From: Saccharopolyspora soli
GTDB lineage: Bacteria > Actinomycetota > Actinomycetes > Mycobacteriales > Pseudonocardiaceae
Reading direction: 5' to 3'
Assembly (NCBI RefSeq): GCF_022678645.1
Contig: NZ_JALBWV010000081.1
Location: forward strand, 1-34,557
Length of the DNA: 34,557 bases
This document shows positions 15,556-22,687 of the stretch, piece by piece. A program made the position numbers and the translations under genes. The notes beneath the pieces were generated by a model. The model ran no database searches, was not told where the DNA came from, and worked only from the letters and a program-made list of their open reading frames with translations. Positions within the stretch are counted from its first letter, which is position 1; each line of letters begins with the position of its first letter.

Positions 15556-16761
15556 ATGACCAGCAAACCACCGGTGAGCGATGTCGACGCGTTCTCCGAC
15601 GTGATCCTGGCCGACCCGATCCCGATGCACCACGCGCTGCGCGAGGCTGGCCCGGTCGTCCACCTGACCCGGCACGACGTGTTCGCGTTCGCCCGGCACG
15701 AACAGGTCCACGCCGCGCTCGTCGACTGGCAGTCGTTCCAGTCGGCCGCAGGGGTCGGCATGGCGAACTTCCGCACCGAGAAGCCGTGGCGTCCGCCGAG
15801 CCTGCTGCTGGAGGCCGACCCGCCGCGCCACGACGCGCCCCGGCGCGTCCTGCAGAAGATCCTCTCGCCCCGCGCGCTGCGGAAACTGCGCGAAGGCTGG
15901 CTCGCTGACGCTGTCGCGCTGGTCGACCAGGTGCTCGCGGACGGCGGGTCCGAAGTGGAGCTGGACGCCGTTTCGGCGCTCGCCGAGGCGTTTCCGTTGC
16001 GCGTCTTCCCCGACGCGGTCGGCCTTCCGGAAGAAGGGCGTGAGCACTTGCTGCCCTACGGTGACCACCTGTTCAACACCTTCGGCCCGCAAAACGACCT
16101 CGTCGCGAAGGGACAGCCCCGGGCCGCGGAACTGTCCGCGTGGACCGATGCGCAGTGCGCCCGTGAAGTGCTCGCCGCGGAGGGCTTCGGCGCCGACATC
16201 TGGGCAGCCGCCGACCGCGGCGACATCACCCCCGAACAAGCGCCCCTGATCGTGCGCTCCCTGCTCTCCGCCGGTGTCGACACCACCGTCCACGGCCTCT
16301 CCGCGGTGCTGCACGCCTTCGCCACCCACCCCGACCAATGGGAACGGTTACGCGGCGACAACGCCCTCGCCCGCGTCGCGTTCGACGAGGCCGTGCGGTG
16401 GGAATCCCCGGTGCAAACCTTCTTCCGCACCACCACCCGGGACATCGAGATCGCCGGGCACGTGATCCCCGACGGGCACAAGATCCTGATGTTCCTCGGT
16501 GCCGCCAACCGCGACCCTCGGCGCTGGGGTGCCGATGCCGACCGCTTCGACCTCGCCCGCGACCCGTCCGGGCACGTCGGCTTCGGCATGGGCTTGCACC
16601 AGTGCGTCGGCCAGCACGTCGCACGCCTGGAAGCCGAGGCGCTGCTGACCGCGCTCACCCGTCGTGTCGAGCGGCTCGAACCGGCTGGCCCGGCCCGGCG
16701 GCACCTGAACAACACGCTGCGCGCCTGGGAATCGCTCCCGCTGCGGCTACATCTCAGCTGA
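15556..16761 (+). CDS. cytochrome P450, CYP199A-like (aryl-acid O-demethylase type)
   Basis: About 401 aa, soluble. I-helix LLSAGVDTTVHG (acid-alcohol pair Asp242-Thr243), ExxR in EAVRWE, heme loop GFGMGLHQCVGQ with Cys near residue 350. The sequence around residues 75-90 (EKPWRPPSLLLEADPP) and 230-245 (VRSLLSAGVDTT) closely follows CYP199A4, where the corresponding Arg, Ser and Arg-Ser residues bind the carboxylate of 4-methoxybenzoate. ANRDPRRW and NNTLRAWESLP are also shared. The likely reaction is O-demethylation of a para-methoxylated benzoate, giving a 4-hydroxybenzoate and formaldehyde. ATG at 15556 follows CTGGAG. The family call is strong; the exact substrate is inferred. Confidence 0.88.
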   Translation: MTSKPPVSDVDAFSDVILADPIPMHHALREAGPVVHLTRHDVFAFARHEQVHAALVDWQSFQSAAGVGMANFRTEKPWRPPSLLLEADPPRHDAPRRVLQKILSPRALRKLREGWLADAVALVDQVLADGGSEVELDAVSALAEAFPLRVFPDAVGLPEEGREHLLPYGDHLFNTFGPQNDLVAKGQPRAAELSAWTDAQCAREVLAAEGFGADIWAAADRGDITPEQAPLIVRSLLSAGVDTTVHGLSAVLHAFATHPDQWERLRGDNALARVAFDEAVRWESPVQTFFRTTTRDIEIAGHVIPDGHKILMFLGAANRDPRRWGADADRFDLARDPSGHVGFGMGLHQCVGQHVARLEAEALLTALTRRVERLEPAGPARRHLNNTLRAWESLPLRLHLS

Positions 16762-16800
16762 GCTGGATGGGCGCCTGAGTCAGCGGCCCACCGCAGCTCA
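16759..16800 (+). terminator. nested stem-loop after the P450 gene
   Basis: TGAGCTG at 16759-16765 pairs perfectly with CAGCTCA at 16794-16800, and a GGGC/GCCC stem nests inside. It starts at the P450 stop codon and precedes an apparently unrelated kinase gene. No U-tract, as is common at this GC content. Confidence 0.45.
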
Positions 16801-16836
16801 CGGCGAACATTCGGTGCCTATGGCACAGTCTTCGCC

Positions 16837-17757
16837 GTGGCGTTGGATGATCTGCCGGACTGGTTGCCGGTTTGGTGTCTCGACCATCTCGGTGGTGAAC
16901 CGGTCGACGTGCTGTTCCAGCTGCAACAGCTGTCGATGGTGTTCGGTCTTCGGCTGGCGGATGGTACGGACGTCGTGGTCAAGGCGCGTGCCGATGACGG
17001 TCGGGCCGTGTCGTGTGTCGCGGCGCAGGACCGGTTGGCTGAGCGAGGGTTTCCGTGTGCCCGGCCGCTCACGCCGGTGCTCGGTGTCGGTGCGCTGGCC
17101 GTGCACGCGGAGAAGTTCCGGCCAGGCGGCGAGATGTTGCTCGGGGACTCGCCGGACGTGGCCGTGCGCTACGCGGAGGTGTTCGCCCGGCTGATGGCCG
17201 AGCTGGCCGATGTGACCGTCTCGCCGCCGCTGCCGAATCCACGCTGGGTACGTTGGGACCACGCGGATCCCCGACTCTGGCCGGCGATCGAGTTCCTCGA
17301 TGAGAGGGACCAGAGCGCCGTGCCCGACTATGTCGTTGACACGGCCGACCGCGCCCGCACGCGGATGCTGGCTGCCGACTTGCCGTGCGTGCTGGGCCAC
17401 GCCGACTTCGAAGCGCAGAACCTCCGCTGGCACGATGGACAGGTATGGGCGGTGCACGACTGGGACAGCCTGGCGTGGCAACCGGAGGCGGCGCTGGTGG
17501 GAGCGGCGAGTGCAGTGTTCCCCAAGACCGGACCGGCCACCCTGCCGCCAATCGAAAGTTCCGAGGCGTTCCTGGTGGCTTATCAGGACGTGCGGGGGCG
17601 CTCGTTCACGGCCGTGGAGCAGCAGATCGCGTGGGCGTCCAGCTTGTGGCCAGCAGCGCACGACGTCCGATGGGAAGCACTGCACGGCCACACCCCGGCG
17701 TCCGACAACGCGCTCCGGACACAAGCAGCCGAACGCCTCCGCCGAGCGAATGCCTAG
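16837..17757 (+). CDS. aminoglycoside phosphotransferase (APH)-like small-molecule kinase
   Basis: About 306 aa, protein-kinase-like fold. The Brenner-type catalytic loop is CVLGHADFEAQNLRWHDG (H-x-D-x-x-x-x-N) and the metal-binding motif is VHDWDSLAW (D-x-D). The N-terminal lobe has DVVVKARADDGRAVSCVAAQ with the conserved Lys. Members phosphorylate sugars, choline-like alcohols, homoserine or antibiotics, and nothing here fixes the substrate. GTG at 16837 is the chosen start; no clear ribosome binding site is visible, so a leaderless start is possible. It appears to be its own transcription unit after the stem-loop that follows the P450. Confidence 0.78.
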   Translation: MALDDLPDWLPVWCLDHLGGEPVDVLFQLQQLSMVFGLRLADGTDVVVKARADDGRAVSCVAAQDRLAERGFPCARPLTPVLGVGALAVHAEKFRPGGEMLLGDSPDVAVRYAEVFARLMAELADVTVSPPLPNPRWVRWDHADPRLWPAIEFLDERDQSAVPDYVVDTADRARTRMLAADLPCVLGHADFEAQNLRWHDGQVWAVHDWDSLAWQPEAALVGAASAVFPKTGPATLPPIESSEAFLVAYQDVRGRSFTAVEQQIAWASSLWPAAHDVRWEALHGHTPASDNALRTQAAERLRRANA

Positions 17758-18179
17758 CACCAGCCACCAATGTCCCGCGGATCGCCGTCGGTCAGCGCCC
17801 GCACGCAGGTCCAGCCACCCGCGAAGCACGTACAACGTCCACATAGGACGAATAGTGAGCATCGACCAGCGTGGTGCTGTGGAAACCAGCCAAAATTCCC
17901 AGTAGGGCTGCGAGCGCAGGTGTCGATTCTCCGACGACGGAGTGAGCTGGCACGAGCAGCCAAAGGTTGTCCGTAATCGCGGATCTGGGCGGTAGTGGGT
18001 CACGTGCACGCGCGGGCGATGCCGACACTTTCGTGCTGCATGCGGTTCCACGGGGACTTACGCTGCGTGGTGATGCCGACGAATCCGGGGCGTTGGAATG
18101 GAGATCTGGGGGTTCACGACCTTTGCTTGGGCATCGATCTCCGTGTCGGTTCCTAGCCCGATCGGCGGAGGAGGACCAA
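17758..18179. other. gene-poor stretch with no confident gene
   Basis: About 420 bases with mixed codon bias in all frames. A minus-strand frame (about 17792-18028) has one protein-like hydrophobic segment (NLWLLVPAHSVVGESTPALA) but a GTG start without a good ribosome binding site, so I do not call it. The stretch contains the left copy of a degenerate direct repeat (17973-18007). Confidence 0.4.
17973..18007 (+). repeat. degenerate direct repeat, left copy
   Basis: About 35 nt similar to 18552-18584. Both copies share AATCGCGG, a following T-TGGG-GG stretch and a terminal TCACGTGC; roughly three quarters of aligned bases agree. The two copies bracket the glycine-rich small gene. Confidence 0.3.
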
Positions 18180-18491
18180 GTGTTTGATTCAACTCAGCCG
18201 TTGAGCTCCGAGGAGCTCGATGACCAGCGGGTGGAGTTGCTGCCCGCGCGCACTCTTCTGACATCTTGGCTGCTCACCGGACCCATCTGGGGTGACTTGG
18301 AAATCAACGGTGGTGACGGCGGCGACGGTGGTGCCACCGGTGGCGGCACCGGTGGTGGCGACGGTGGTGACGGCGGTGACGGCGGCTCAAGTGCCCCGGC
18401 TGGTAGCGGTGGCCACGGCGGTAGTGGCATCGGGGGCAGCGGCTTTGGAGCTGGCGGCCTCGGTGGCCACGGCGGCGCCAACGTCGGGTGA
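18180..18491 (+). CDS. glycine-rich small protein with 'ELLPART' N-terminal segment
   Basis: About 103 aa. GTG at 18180 follows GGAGGAGGACC, a strong ribosome binding site, which is why the longer open frame to 17967 is not used. Residues 1-42 form an acidic then hydrophobic leader-like region (SSEELDDQRVELLPARTLL, then TSWLLTGPIWGDLEI). Residues 43-103 are a low-complexity tail of GGDGGDGG, GGTGGG and GGHGG repeats without cysteine. The E-L-L-P-x-R motif recurs, to my recollection, in small uncharacterised actinobacterial proteins; I know no function. It might be a secreted or surface peptide, or a precursor peptide, but no maturation enzyme is adjacent. The opposite-strand Pro/His-rich frame is a shadow. 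Confidence 0.62.
   Translation: MFDSTQPLSSEELDDQRVELLPARTLLTSWLLTGPIWGDLEINGGDGGDGGATGGGTGGGDGGDGGDGGSSAPAGSGGHGGSGIGGSGFGAGGLGGHGGANVG
18309..18486 (+). repeat. Gly-Gly-Asp / Gly-rich coding repeat
   Basis: GGTGGTGACGGC-like units, repeated imperfectly with GGTGGC and GGCGGT variants, encode the glycine-rich tail. Variable synonymous codons suggest selection on the protein rather than a recent DNA-level expansion. Confidence 0.6.
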
Positions 18492-19057
18492 GTCGCGTTG
18501 ACCCGAGCGCCCGGCCAGTCGTATCTGCGCGGGCCCGCCAACCCATGTCCCGCAATCGCGGGTTTGGGTGGGTGAATCACGTGCTGGTGCAGGTGATCGG
18601 GATTGAGCAGGCGGCGTTGACACCGTTCACGGTTTGTCGGTGCGGGGAGCTCGCTACCACTGGTCCTTGCACCTGTCGGGTGTGTTGACGGCCGCCGCGT
18701 CAGATGCGCAGCGCTACTGGTCGGAAGCCCAGCAGGTGAAAGATTATGTCAACGGGCCCGAATCGAACGATCGCAGGGAGTCCTGACGAACTCGGGTAGC
18801 GAGCTGCGGCAGCTCATTCGTCGAGGTCGGAACTGTCCACATCGTACTGTACTCCCCGGAGCTGGTTCGTTCGGACCACCATTCGAGGTTCCGTTCGCCC
18901 ACCAAACTCGCCAGCGCGCCGGTATGCGGTGTTTCCCGGGCGATCGATGCGGGTAAGTCCGGTGGCGTATCCGCCGAGCAATTCGCGCGGCTGGCAGCGG
19001 ACCTGGTGCGGATGGCAGGATTTGTGAGTCGACACAACGCAATTGGGATGATCCGTG
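18492..19057. other. gene-poor stretch with possible decayed small ORFs
   Basis: About 565 bases without a confident gene. Short protein-like runs switch frame: a Cys-rich tail (VCRCGELATTGPCTCRVC, ending 18688), then a frame ending at 18786 (LTAAASDAQRYWSEAQQVKDY), then a frame containing SAEQFARLAADLVRMAGF around 18980-19020 that lacks a start. This pattern suggests one or more decayed genes. It also holds the right copy of the degenerate direct repeat (18552-18584). Confidence 0.35.
18552..18584 (+). repeat. degenerate direct repeat, right copy
   Basis: Partner of 17973-18007, sharing AATCGCGG, TTTGGG-like centre and TCACGTGC end. See left copy. Confidence 0.3.
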
Positions 19058-19198
19058 ATGGATCCGCAGGAGGAGAAGGCGGCACGTGCCGAAGCGGAGG
19101 TCCGGACGGAAGTTCCGCCAGTGCAGACCGACTCGGCTCGGCAACCAGCTGAGGATGTCGATGAGACCGACGACGTGATCGCCCTCGGCTACAACTGA
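19058..19198 (+). CDS. small acidic peptide, 46 aa
   Basis: ATG at 19058 (with an in-frame GTG just before it) opens a 46-codon frame ending TGA at 19196-19198. The product is strongly acidic (MDPQEEKAARAEAEVRTE at the start, EDVDETDDVIALGYN at the end) and has mostly G or C in third codon positions. The short hydrophobic C-terminus after an acidic leader resembles the layout of some ribosomally made peptide precursors, but no modification enzyme lies beside it. The ribosome binding site is weak (GGGATGA). It might instead be the tail of a decayed gene. Confidence 0.38.
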   Translation: MDPQEEKAARAEAEVRTEVPPVQTDSARQPAEDVDETDDVIALGYN

Positions 19199-19361
19199 AG
19201 GCGAGTTACGCGGTTGGCTCGTGTGAAACCAGCAGTCCATCGGAACTGGTGCGGACAATGTGGTGCTCAGGGCCGTTCTGATTTCGAGATTCCCCGTCTT
19301 CAATGTTCGGTAGTTGATCATGTCGTCTGTTCGGAGTCTGGGATCCCGCACAGCAAGACCG

Positions 19362-20201
19362 CTACGTCGTGAAGAAATCGATGAGGGCGCGGGCGATCTG
19401 GCCGGGGGCGTTCTCCGTGGGGATGTGGTCCGCTTCTGGGATACGCATGAGCGTGGTTTGCGGGATCTCCAAGGCGAACTTCTCGGCGTACTCCACCTTC
19501 TCGAAGCCGTCGTCCTCGCCCCAGATCAGCAACTTGGGCGTCGTGGACCGCTGCAGCGCGGGAACGAGATCAAGGGTGTAGCGGCTTTCGGCCGCGCCCG
19601 CCATGGCCAGCCAGGAGCGGCGGACCCGCGGAACGGTCCACGGATCCAGGTAGTCAGCGACCAGCTGCTCGGTGGCGGCACCAGCCAGCGCCGCTGTCAC
19701 GGCCTGGCGGCGGGCGCCGAGAAGTTCAGCGGCGGGGGGCGCCGCGGCGACCACGGGGTCCCGGAACCGGGCCACGTGGGGTGCTGGCCAGGAGTCGTAG
19801 GTGACTGAGTTGACCAAGGCCAGCCGGGACACCTCCAGCCGATGGTGGGCGAGGAGGTGCTGGGCGACGGCGCCGCCGATGTCATGACCTGCCACGGCGA
19901 TCGGCCCGGAGACCTTCAGCGCGGACGCGAATCGCGCCACCCAATCCGCGAGGGCCGGGACCGTGGCCGTTTCCAGGGTGAGCTCGCCGCCCGAGCGCCC
20001 AAGTCCGGGGAGATCGACCGCAAGGGGCCGCAGCCCCGCCTCCGCGAGGCGACCCAGCACCGGAAGCCACACCCGGCTCCAATACGTTCCGTGCAGCAGC
20101 AACACGGCCGGGCCGTCCTGCTCTGCGGTCAGGTAGCTGGCCGTTTCGCCGTCGACCTGGACTGCGGTCCTCAACACGCCCGTTTCAGCGGTTTCACTCA
20201 T
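19362..20201 (-). CDS. alpha/beta hydrolase with Asp nucleophile (epoxide hydrolase/dehalogenase type)
   Basis: About 279 aa. The nucleophile elbow is AVAGHDIGGAVAQ, with Asp at the nucleophile position (G-x-D-x-G-G), as in epoxide hydrolases and haloalkane or haloacid dehalogenases. LLHGTYWSRVW is the oxyanion loop, IWGEDDGF the acid-bearing segment and EADHIPTENAP the His segment. The reaction would be opening of an epoxide or hydrolysis of a carbon-halogen bond via an ester intermediate. Start ATG at 20201 places homology near the N-terminus; an in-frame start at 20273 would cross the divergent regulator's start. It is divergent from a GlxA-type regulator with 70 bases between them. Confidence 0.82.
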   Translation of the reverse strand: MSETAETGVLRTAVQVDGETASYLTAEQDGPAVLLLHGTYWSRVWLPVLGRLAEAGLRPLAVDLPGLGRSGGELTLETATVPALADWVARFASALKVSGPIAVAGHDIGGAVAQHLLAHHRLEVSRLALVNSVTYDSWPAPHVARFRDPVVAAAPPAAELLGARRQAVTAALAGAATEQLVADYLDPWTVPRVRRSWLAMAGAAESRYTLDLVPALQRSTTPKLLIWGEDDGFEKVEYAEKFALEIPQTTLMRIPEADHIPTENAPGQIARALIDFFTT

Positions 20202-20259
20202 GGCACCACTGTCACCGGGGCCTACCTCCCGGCCGAGAGTCCAAAAAGACATCCATGGG

Positions 20260-20265
20260 TATATT
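20260..20265 (+). promoter_or_regulatory. -10-like element, possible leaderless start
   Basis: TATATT at 20260-20265 is an unusually AT-rich hexamer for this DNA and ends six bases before the regulator's ATG (20272). That spacing fits a leaderless transcript. No convincing -35 hexamer is seen. Confidence 0.35.
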
Positions 20266-20271
20266 CCTGCC

Positions 20272-21222
20272 ATGAACCGTCATCGGGTGGTGGCCCTGCT
20301 CAACCCGCCCCAGTCACCCTTCGAACTCGCCTGTGCCGCCGAGGTCTTCGGCATCGTCCGGCAGGACGTGCCAGCCCACTACGACTTCCGGATCTGCGCC
20401 GAGCGCCCCGGCCCCCTGCAGACCACGGTCGGCTACGCGATGCTCGTCGACACGGGGCTGGCGGCCCTCCAGGAGGCAGACACCGTGGTCATCCCCGGCT
20501 GGCAGCCGCCCGGCACACCGGCGCCGCCGACCGTCACCGAGGCGCTGCGGGCTGCCCACCAGCGCGGGGCGAGGATCATCGCCATCTGCACGGGGGCGTT
20601 CGTCCTCGCTCAGGCCGGACTGCTCGACGGCCGCCGCGCCACCACGCACTGGCGCCAAACCGCCCAACTCGCCGCTGCCTTCCCCGAGGTGCAGGTAGAC
20701 CCGGACGTGCTCTACGTGGACCACGGCGACGTGGCGACCAGCGCCGGGTCCGGTGCGGGCATCGACCTGTGCCTGCACCTCGTACGTTCCGACCACGGCG
20801 CGGCATACGCCGCCCAGATCGCCCGGAACATGGTGCTGCCGCCACATCGGGAGGGCAGCCAACTCCAGTACGTCACACAGCCCGCCCCGGCCAGGGCGGA
20901 CGAGTCATTGGCGCCACTGCTGGAGTGGGCCACCGCCCAGCTCGACACCCTGACCGTCGGCCAGCTCGCCGAACGCGCCGGGCTGTCGAGCCGAACTCTC
21001 GCCCGGCGGTTCACCGAACAGCTCGGCACCAGCCCGGGACAGTGGCTGCTCGGCCAGCGCCTCGACGCGACACGGGTGCTGCTGGAACAGACCAACCTTC
21101 CGGTGGAAGCCATCGCCAACCGGGTCGGACTCGCCTCGGCGGTCAACCTGCGCCGCCGCTTCCGGGCGCACCTCGGCACCACACCCGGCGCCTACCGACG
21201 GACCTTCGGCGAAACCCGGTAG
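20272..21222 (+). CDS. GlxA-type transcriptional regulator (DJ-1/PfpI domain plus AraC HTH)
   Basis: About 316 aa. Residues 1-190 form a DJ-1/PfpI-like glutamine amidotransferase domain, with VVALLNPPQSPFELACAAEVF at the start and the nucleophile-elbow-like IIAICTGAFVLAQAGLLDGR. The C-terminal ~100 residues are two AraC helix-turn-helix units (TVGQLAERAGLSSRTLARRF and PVEAIANRVGLASAVNLRRRF). These regulators usually activate the adjacent divergent gene, here the Asp-nucleophile hydrolase. ATG at 20272 is close to a -10-like element, suggesting a leaderless message; the longer frame from 20200 crosses the hydrolase start. Confidence 0.9.
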   Translation: MNRHRVVALLNPPQSPFELACAAEVFGIVRQDVPAHYDFRICAERPGPLQTTVGYAMLVDTGLAALQEADTVVIPGWQPPGTPAPPTVTEALRAAHQRGARIIAICTGAFVLAQAGLLDGRRATTHWRQTAQLAAAFPEVQVDPDVLYVDHGDVATSAGSGAGIDLCLHLVRSDHGAAYAAQIARNMVLPPHREGSQLQYVTQPAPARADESLAPLLEWATAQLDTLTVGQLAERAGLSSRTLARRFTEQLGTSPGQWLLGQRLDATRVLLEQTNLPVEAIANRVGLASAVNLRRRFRAHLGTTPGAYRRTFGETR

Positions 21223-21287
21223 GCAATGCTCGGGCAGGGGCGGTTCGAGGAGTTGAGCGTTGGGTGCCGAGTCATGCGTGCGGTGTG

Positions 21288-21977
21288 TTACCTGGTGTCC
21301 GGGGCCGGGTTGGTGGCAAGGACGCAGGCCACTGGGGGGCTGAGGGGGAGGGTCTGGGTGCTCAGGTGCGTGAAACCGGCGTCTCTCAGCAGGTTCTCGA
21401 TTTCGCGGGCGGCGCTGCGGGACGTGTCCGCCGTGGCCCCGGCGCAGCGGGGCTGGGACGCGATGGCAATGCGCCCGCCAGGCGCGAGGCGTCGGCGCAG
21501 TTCGGCGAGCCGCTGGGCCGGTGCGGGCCAGAACCCGAGAGAGTTGACGGCGAGGATGGCGTCGAAGGGGCCGTCGAGAGCGGGCGGAAGCTGATCGACC
21601 GAAGTCTCGATCAGCGTGACCCGCCCGGCCCGGATAGCGGCGGCGTTGCGCCTGGACGCCTGCCGGAGCATCACGCCGGAATGGTCGATGCCGTACACGT
21701 GGCCTGCGCGGACGCGGGCCAGTTCCGCGATCGCCAGGCCGGGGCCAAAACCGATCTCAAGGACCTGGTCGGCGGGCTGCACACCGAGCAGCGAGACCAC
21801 CCAGCGGCTGCGCTGCCGGTTGGACGGGCGGTGGGCCATCTCCCAGGCGGTCACGCGCCCGGCCGCGCCCCGGGGATGATGGGCTTGGCCGATGACGTCG
21901 CGGTCCAGGACGCGCACGGTGGCGATCCCGGCACGCGCGACCCCGTACTCGACTGCTGCGGTCACTGCCCGTGGCAT
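21288..21977 (-). CDS. class I SAM-dependent methyltransferase
   Basis: About 229 aa. Motif I is QVLEIGFGPGLAIAELA, followed by the acidic VYGIDHSGVML, the post-motif FDAILAVNSLGFWPAP and the LAELRRRLAPGGRIAIA strand typical of methyltransf_11/UbiE-like enzymes. The acceptor is unknown. ATG at 21977 is preceded by GGGAAAA; ATG at 22001 would overlap the divergent MerR start more deeply and is an alternative. It is divergent from a MerR-family gene whose coding start lies only about ten bases away, so the two are probably co-controlled. Confidence 0.85.
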   Translation of the reverse strand: MPRAVTAAVEYGVARAGIATVRVLDRDVIGQAHHPRGAAGRVTAWEMAHRPSNRQRSRWVVSLLGVQPADQVLEIGFGPGLAIAELARVRAGHVYGIDHSGVMLRQASRRNAAAIRAGRVTLIETSVDQLPPALDGPFDAILAVNSLGFWPAPAQRLAELRRRLAPGGRIAIASQPRCAGATADTSRSAAREIENLLRDAGFTHLSTQTLPLSPPVACVLATNPAPDTR

Positions 21978-21986
21978 GCTTTTCCC

Positions 21987-22490
21987 ATGTCGTGTTCCCA
22001 TGGTCGGCAGTCAACGCCTTCAAGCGCACCTGAAGTCAACACGCCTGGCGACCTGCTGACCATCGGCGAACTGGCCCGCCGCACGGGAGTCACCACCTCG
22101 GCCCTGCGCTACTACGAAGAAGTCGGTCTGCTCCCCCCGCCAGCGAGGATCTCGGGGCAGCGCCGCTACCCCAAATCGGCCGCCCGAGTTGTCGGCACCA
22201 TCCTGCTCTACAGCGACGCGGGGTTCACCCTCGCCGAGCAGAAAGCCCTCATGGCCTCGCGCAAGAGCACGTGCGGTGAATGGGAACGGCTCGCCCGGCG
22301 CAAGCTCGCGGAACTCGACGAGCAGATCGCCAGGGCGCAGGCCGCCCGCGATGCCATCAGGCACGGACTGCGCTGCCCCCACGAGGACATCACGCAATGC
22401 CCCAACTTCAACGCTGGCATCACCGCCCGGCTCGCTGGCCAGCCACTGTCACGATCCCACCAGCAGTTGCACGGCCAACGGACGAAGTGA
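21987..22490 (+). CDS. MerR-family transcriptional regulator
   Basis: About 167 aa. MerR DNA-binding domain from residue ~24 (LLTIGELARRTGVTTSALRYYEEVGLLPPP, then ISGQRRYPKSAARVVGTI), a coiled-coil helix (GEWERLARRKLAELDEQIARAQ) and a C-terminal LRCPHEDITQCPNF with two Cys, as in several SoxR-like members. The longer open frame upstream is a shadow of other genes. Effector unknown; the Cys pair allows metal or redox sensing but such cysteines also occur in non-redox members. Divergent from the methyltransferase, which is the most likely target. Confidence 0.87.
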   Translation: MSCSHGRQSTPSSAPEVNTPGDLLTIGELARRTGVTTSALRYYEEVGLLPPPARISGQRRYPKSAARVVGTILLYSDAGFTLAEQKALMASRKSTCGEWERLARRKLAELDEQIARAQAARDAIRHGLRCPHEDITQCPNFNAGITARLAGQPLSRSHQQLHGQRTK

Positions 22491-22501
22491 TCGAAGTCCT
22501 A

Positions 22502-22530
22502 TGTGGACGGTAATCTGACCTGCGTCCACA
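22502..22530. terminator. bidirectional hairpin between convergent genes
   Basis: TGTGGACG (22502-22509) and CGTCCACA (22523-22530) form a perfect 8-bp stem with a 13-nt loop, 12 bases after the MerR stop and in the gap before the converging short-chain dehydrogenase. Best terminator candidate in the window; no U-tract. Confidence 0.5.
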
Positions 22531-22687
22531 CCTCCTAATGCCTAATCCGTTGTTCGGCGCTAGACGGTGTGCCGCGGCTGCGGGCGCGCACCGACGACTG
22601 TTCGAGCCGGTCCAGCAGCAGGCGGCCGGGCAGTCCGGTGCGCAGAGCGCTGGTCGTGGCGGGCTGCGACCTCGGCACGTGGATCGG

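Noticed and set aside
17792..18028. 78-codon minus-strand ORF with a hydrophobic segment
   Set aside because: Somewhat protein-like, but the GTG start lacks a ribosome binding site and nothing supports coding beyond one segment.
18300..18490. Gly-rich repeats as a CRISPR or tandem-repeat array
   Set aside because: Units are short, irregular and in frame within a coding sequence; there are no spacers.
18194..18580. Pro-rich minus-strand frame opposite the glycine-rich gene
   Set aside because: Gly codons read in antisense give Pro/Ala/His runs; the plus-strand frame has the better ribosome binding site and leader.
18749..19351. 200-codon minus-strand ORF
   Set aside because: No motif, atypical residue mixture and no ribosome binding site; plus-strand small frames overlap it with better composition.
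19842..22490. 882-codon plus-strand frame ending in the MerR regulator
   Set aside because: Only the last 167 codons resemble a protein family; the rest is a shadow of the hydrolase, GlxA and methyltransferase genes.
22531..22687. Protein-like minus-strand tail downstream of the SDR gene
   Set aside because: A short RTGLPGRLLLDRLEQ-like run is visible, but without start, family or context it cannot be separated from chance in GC-rich DNA.
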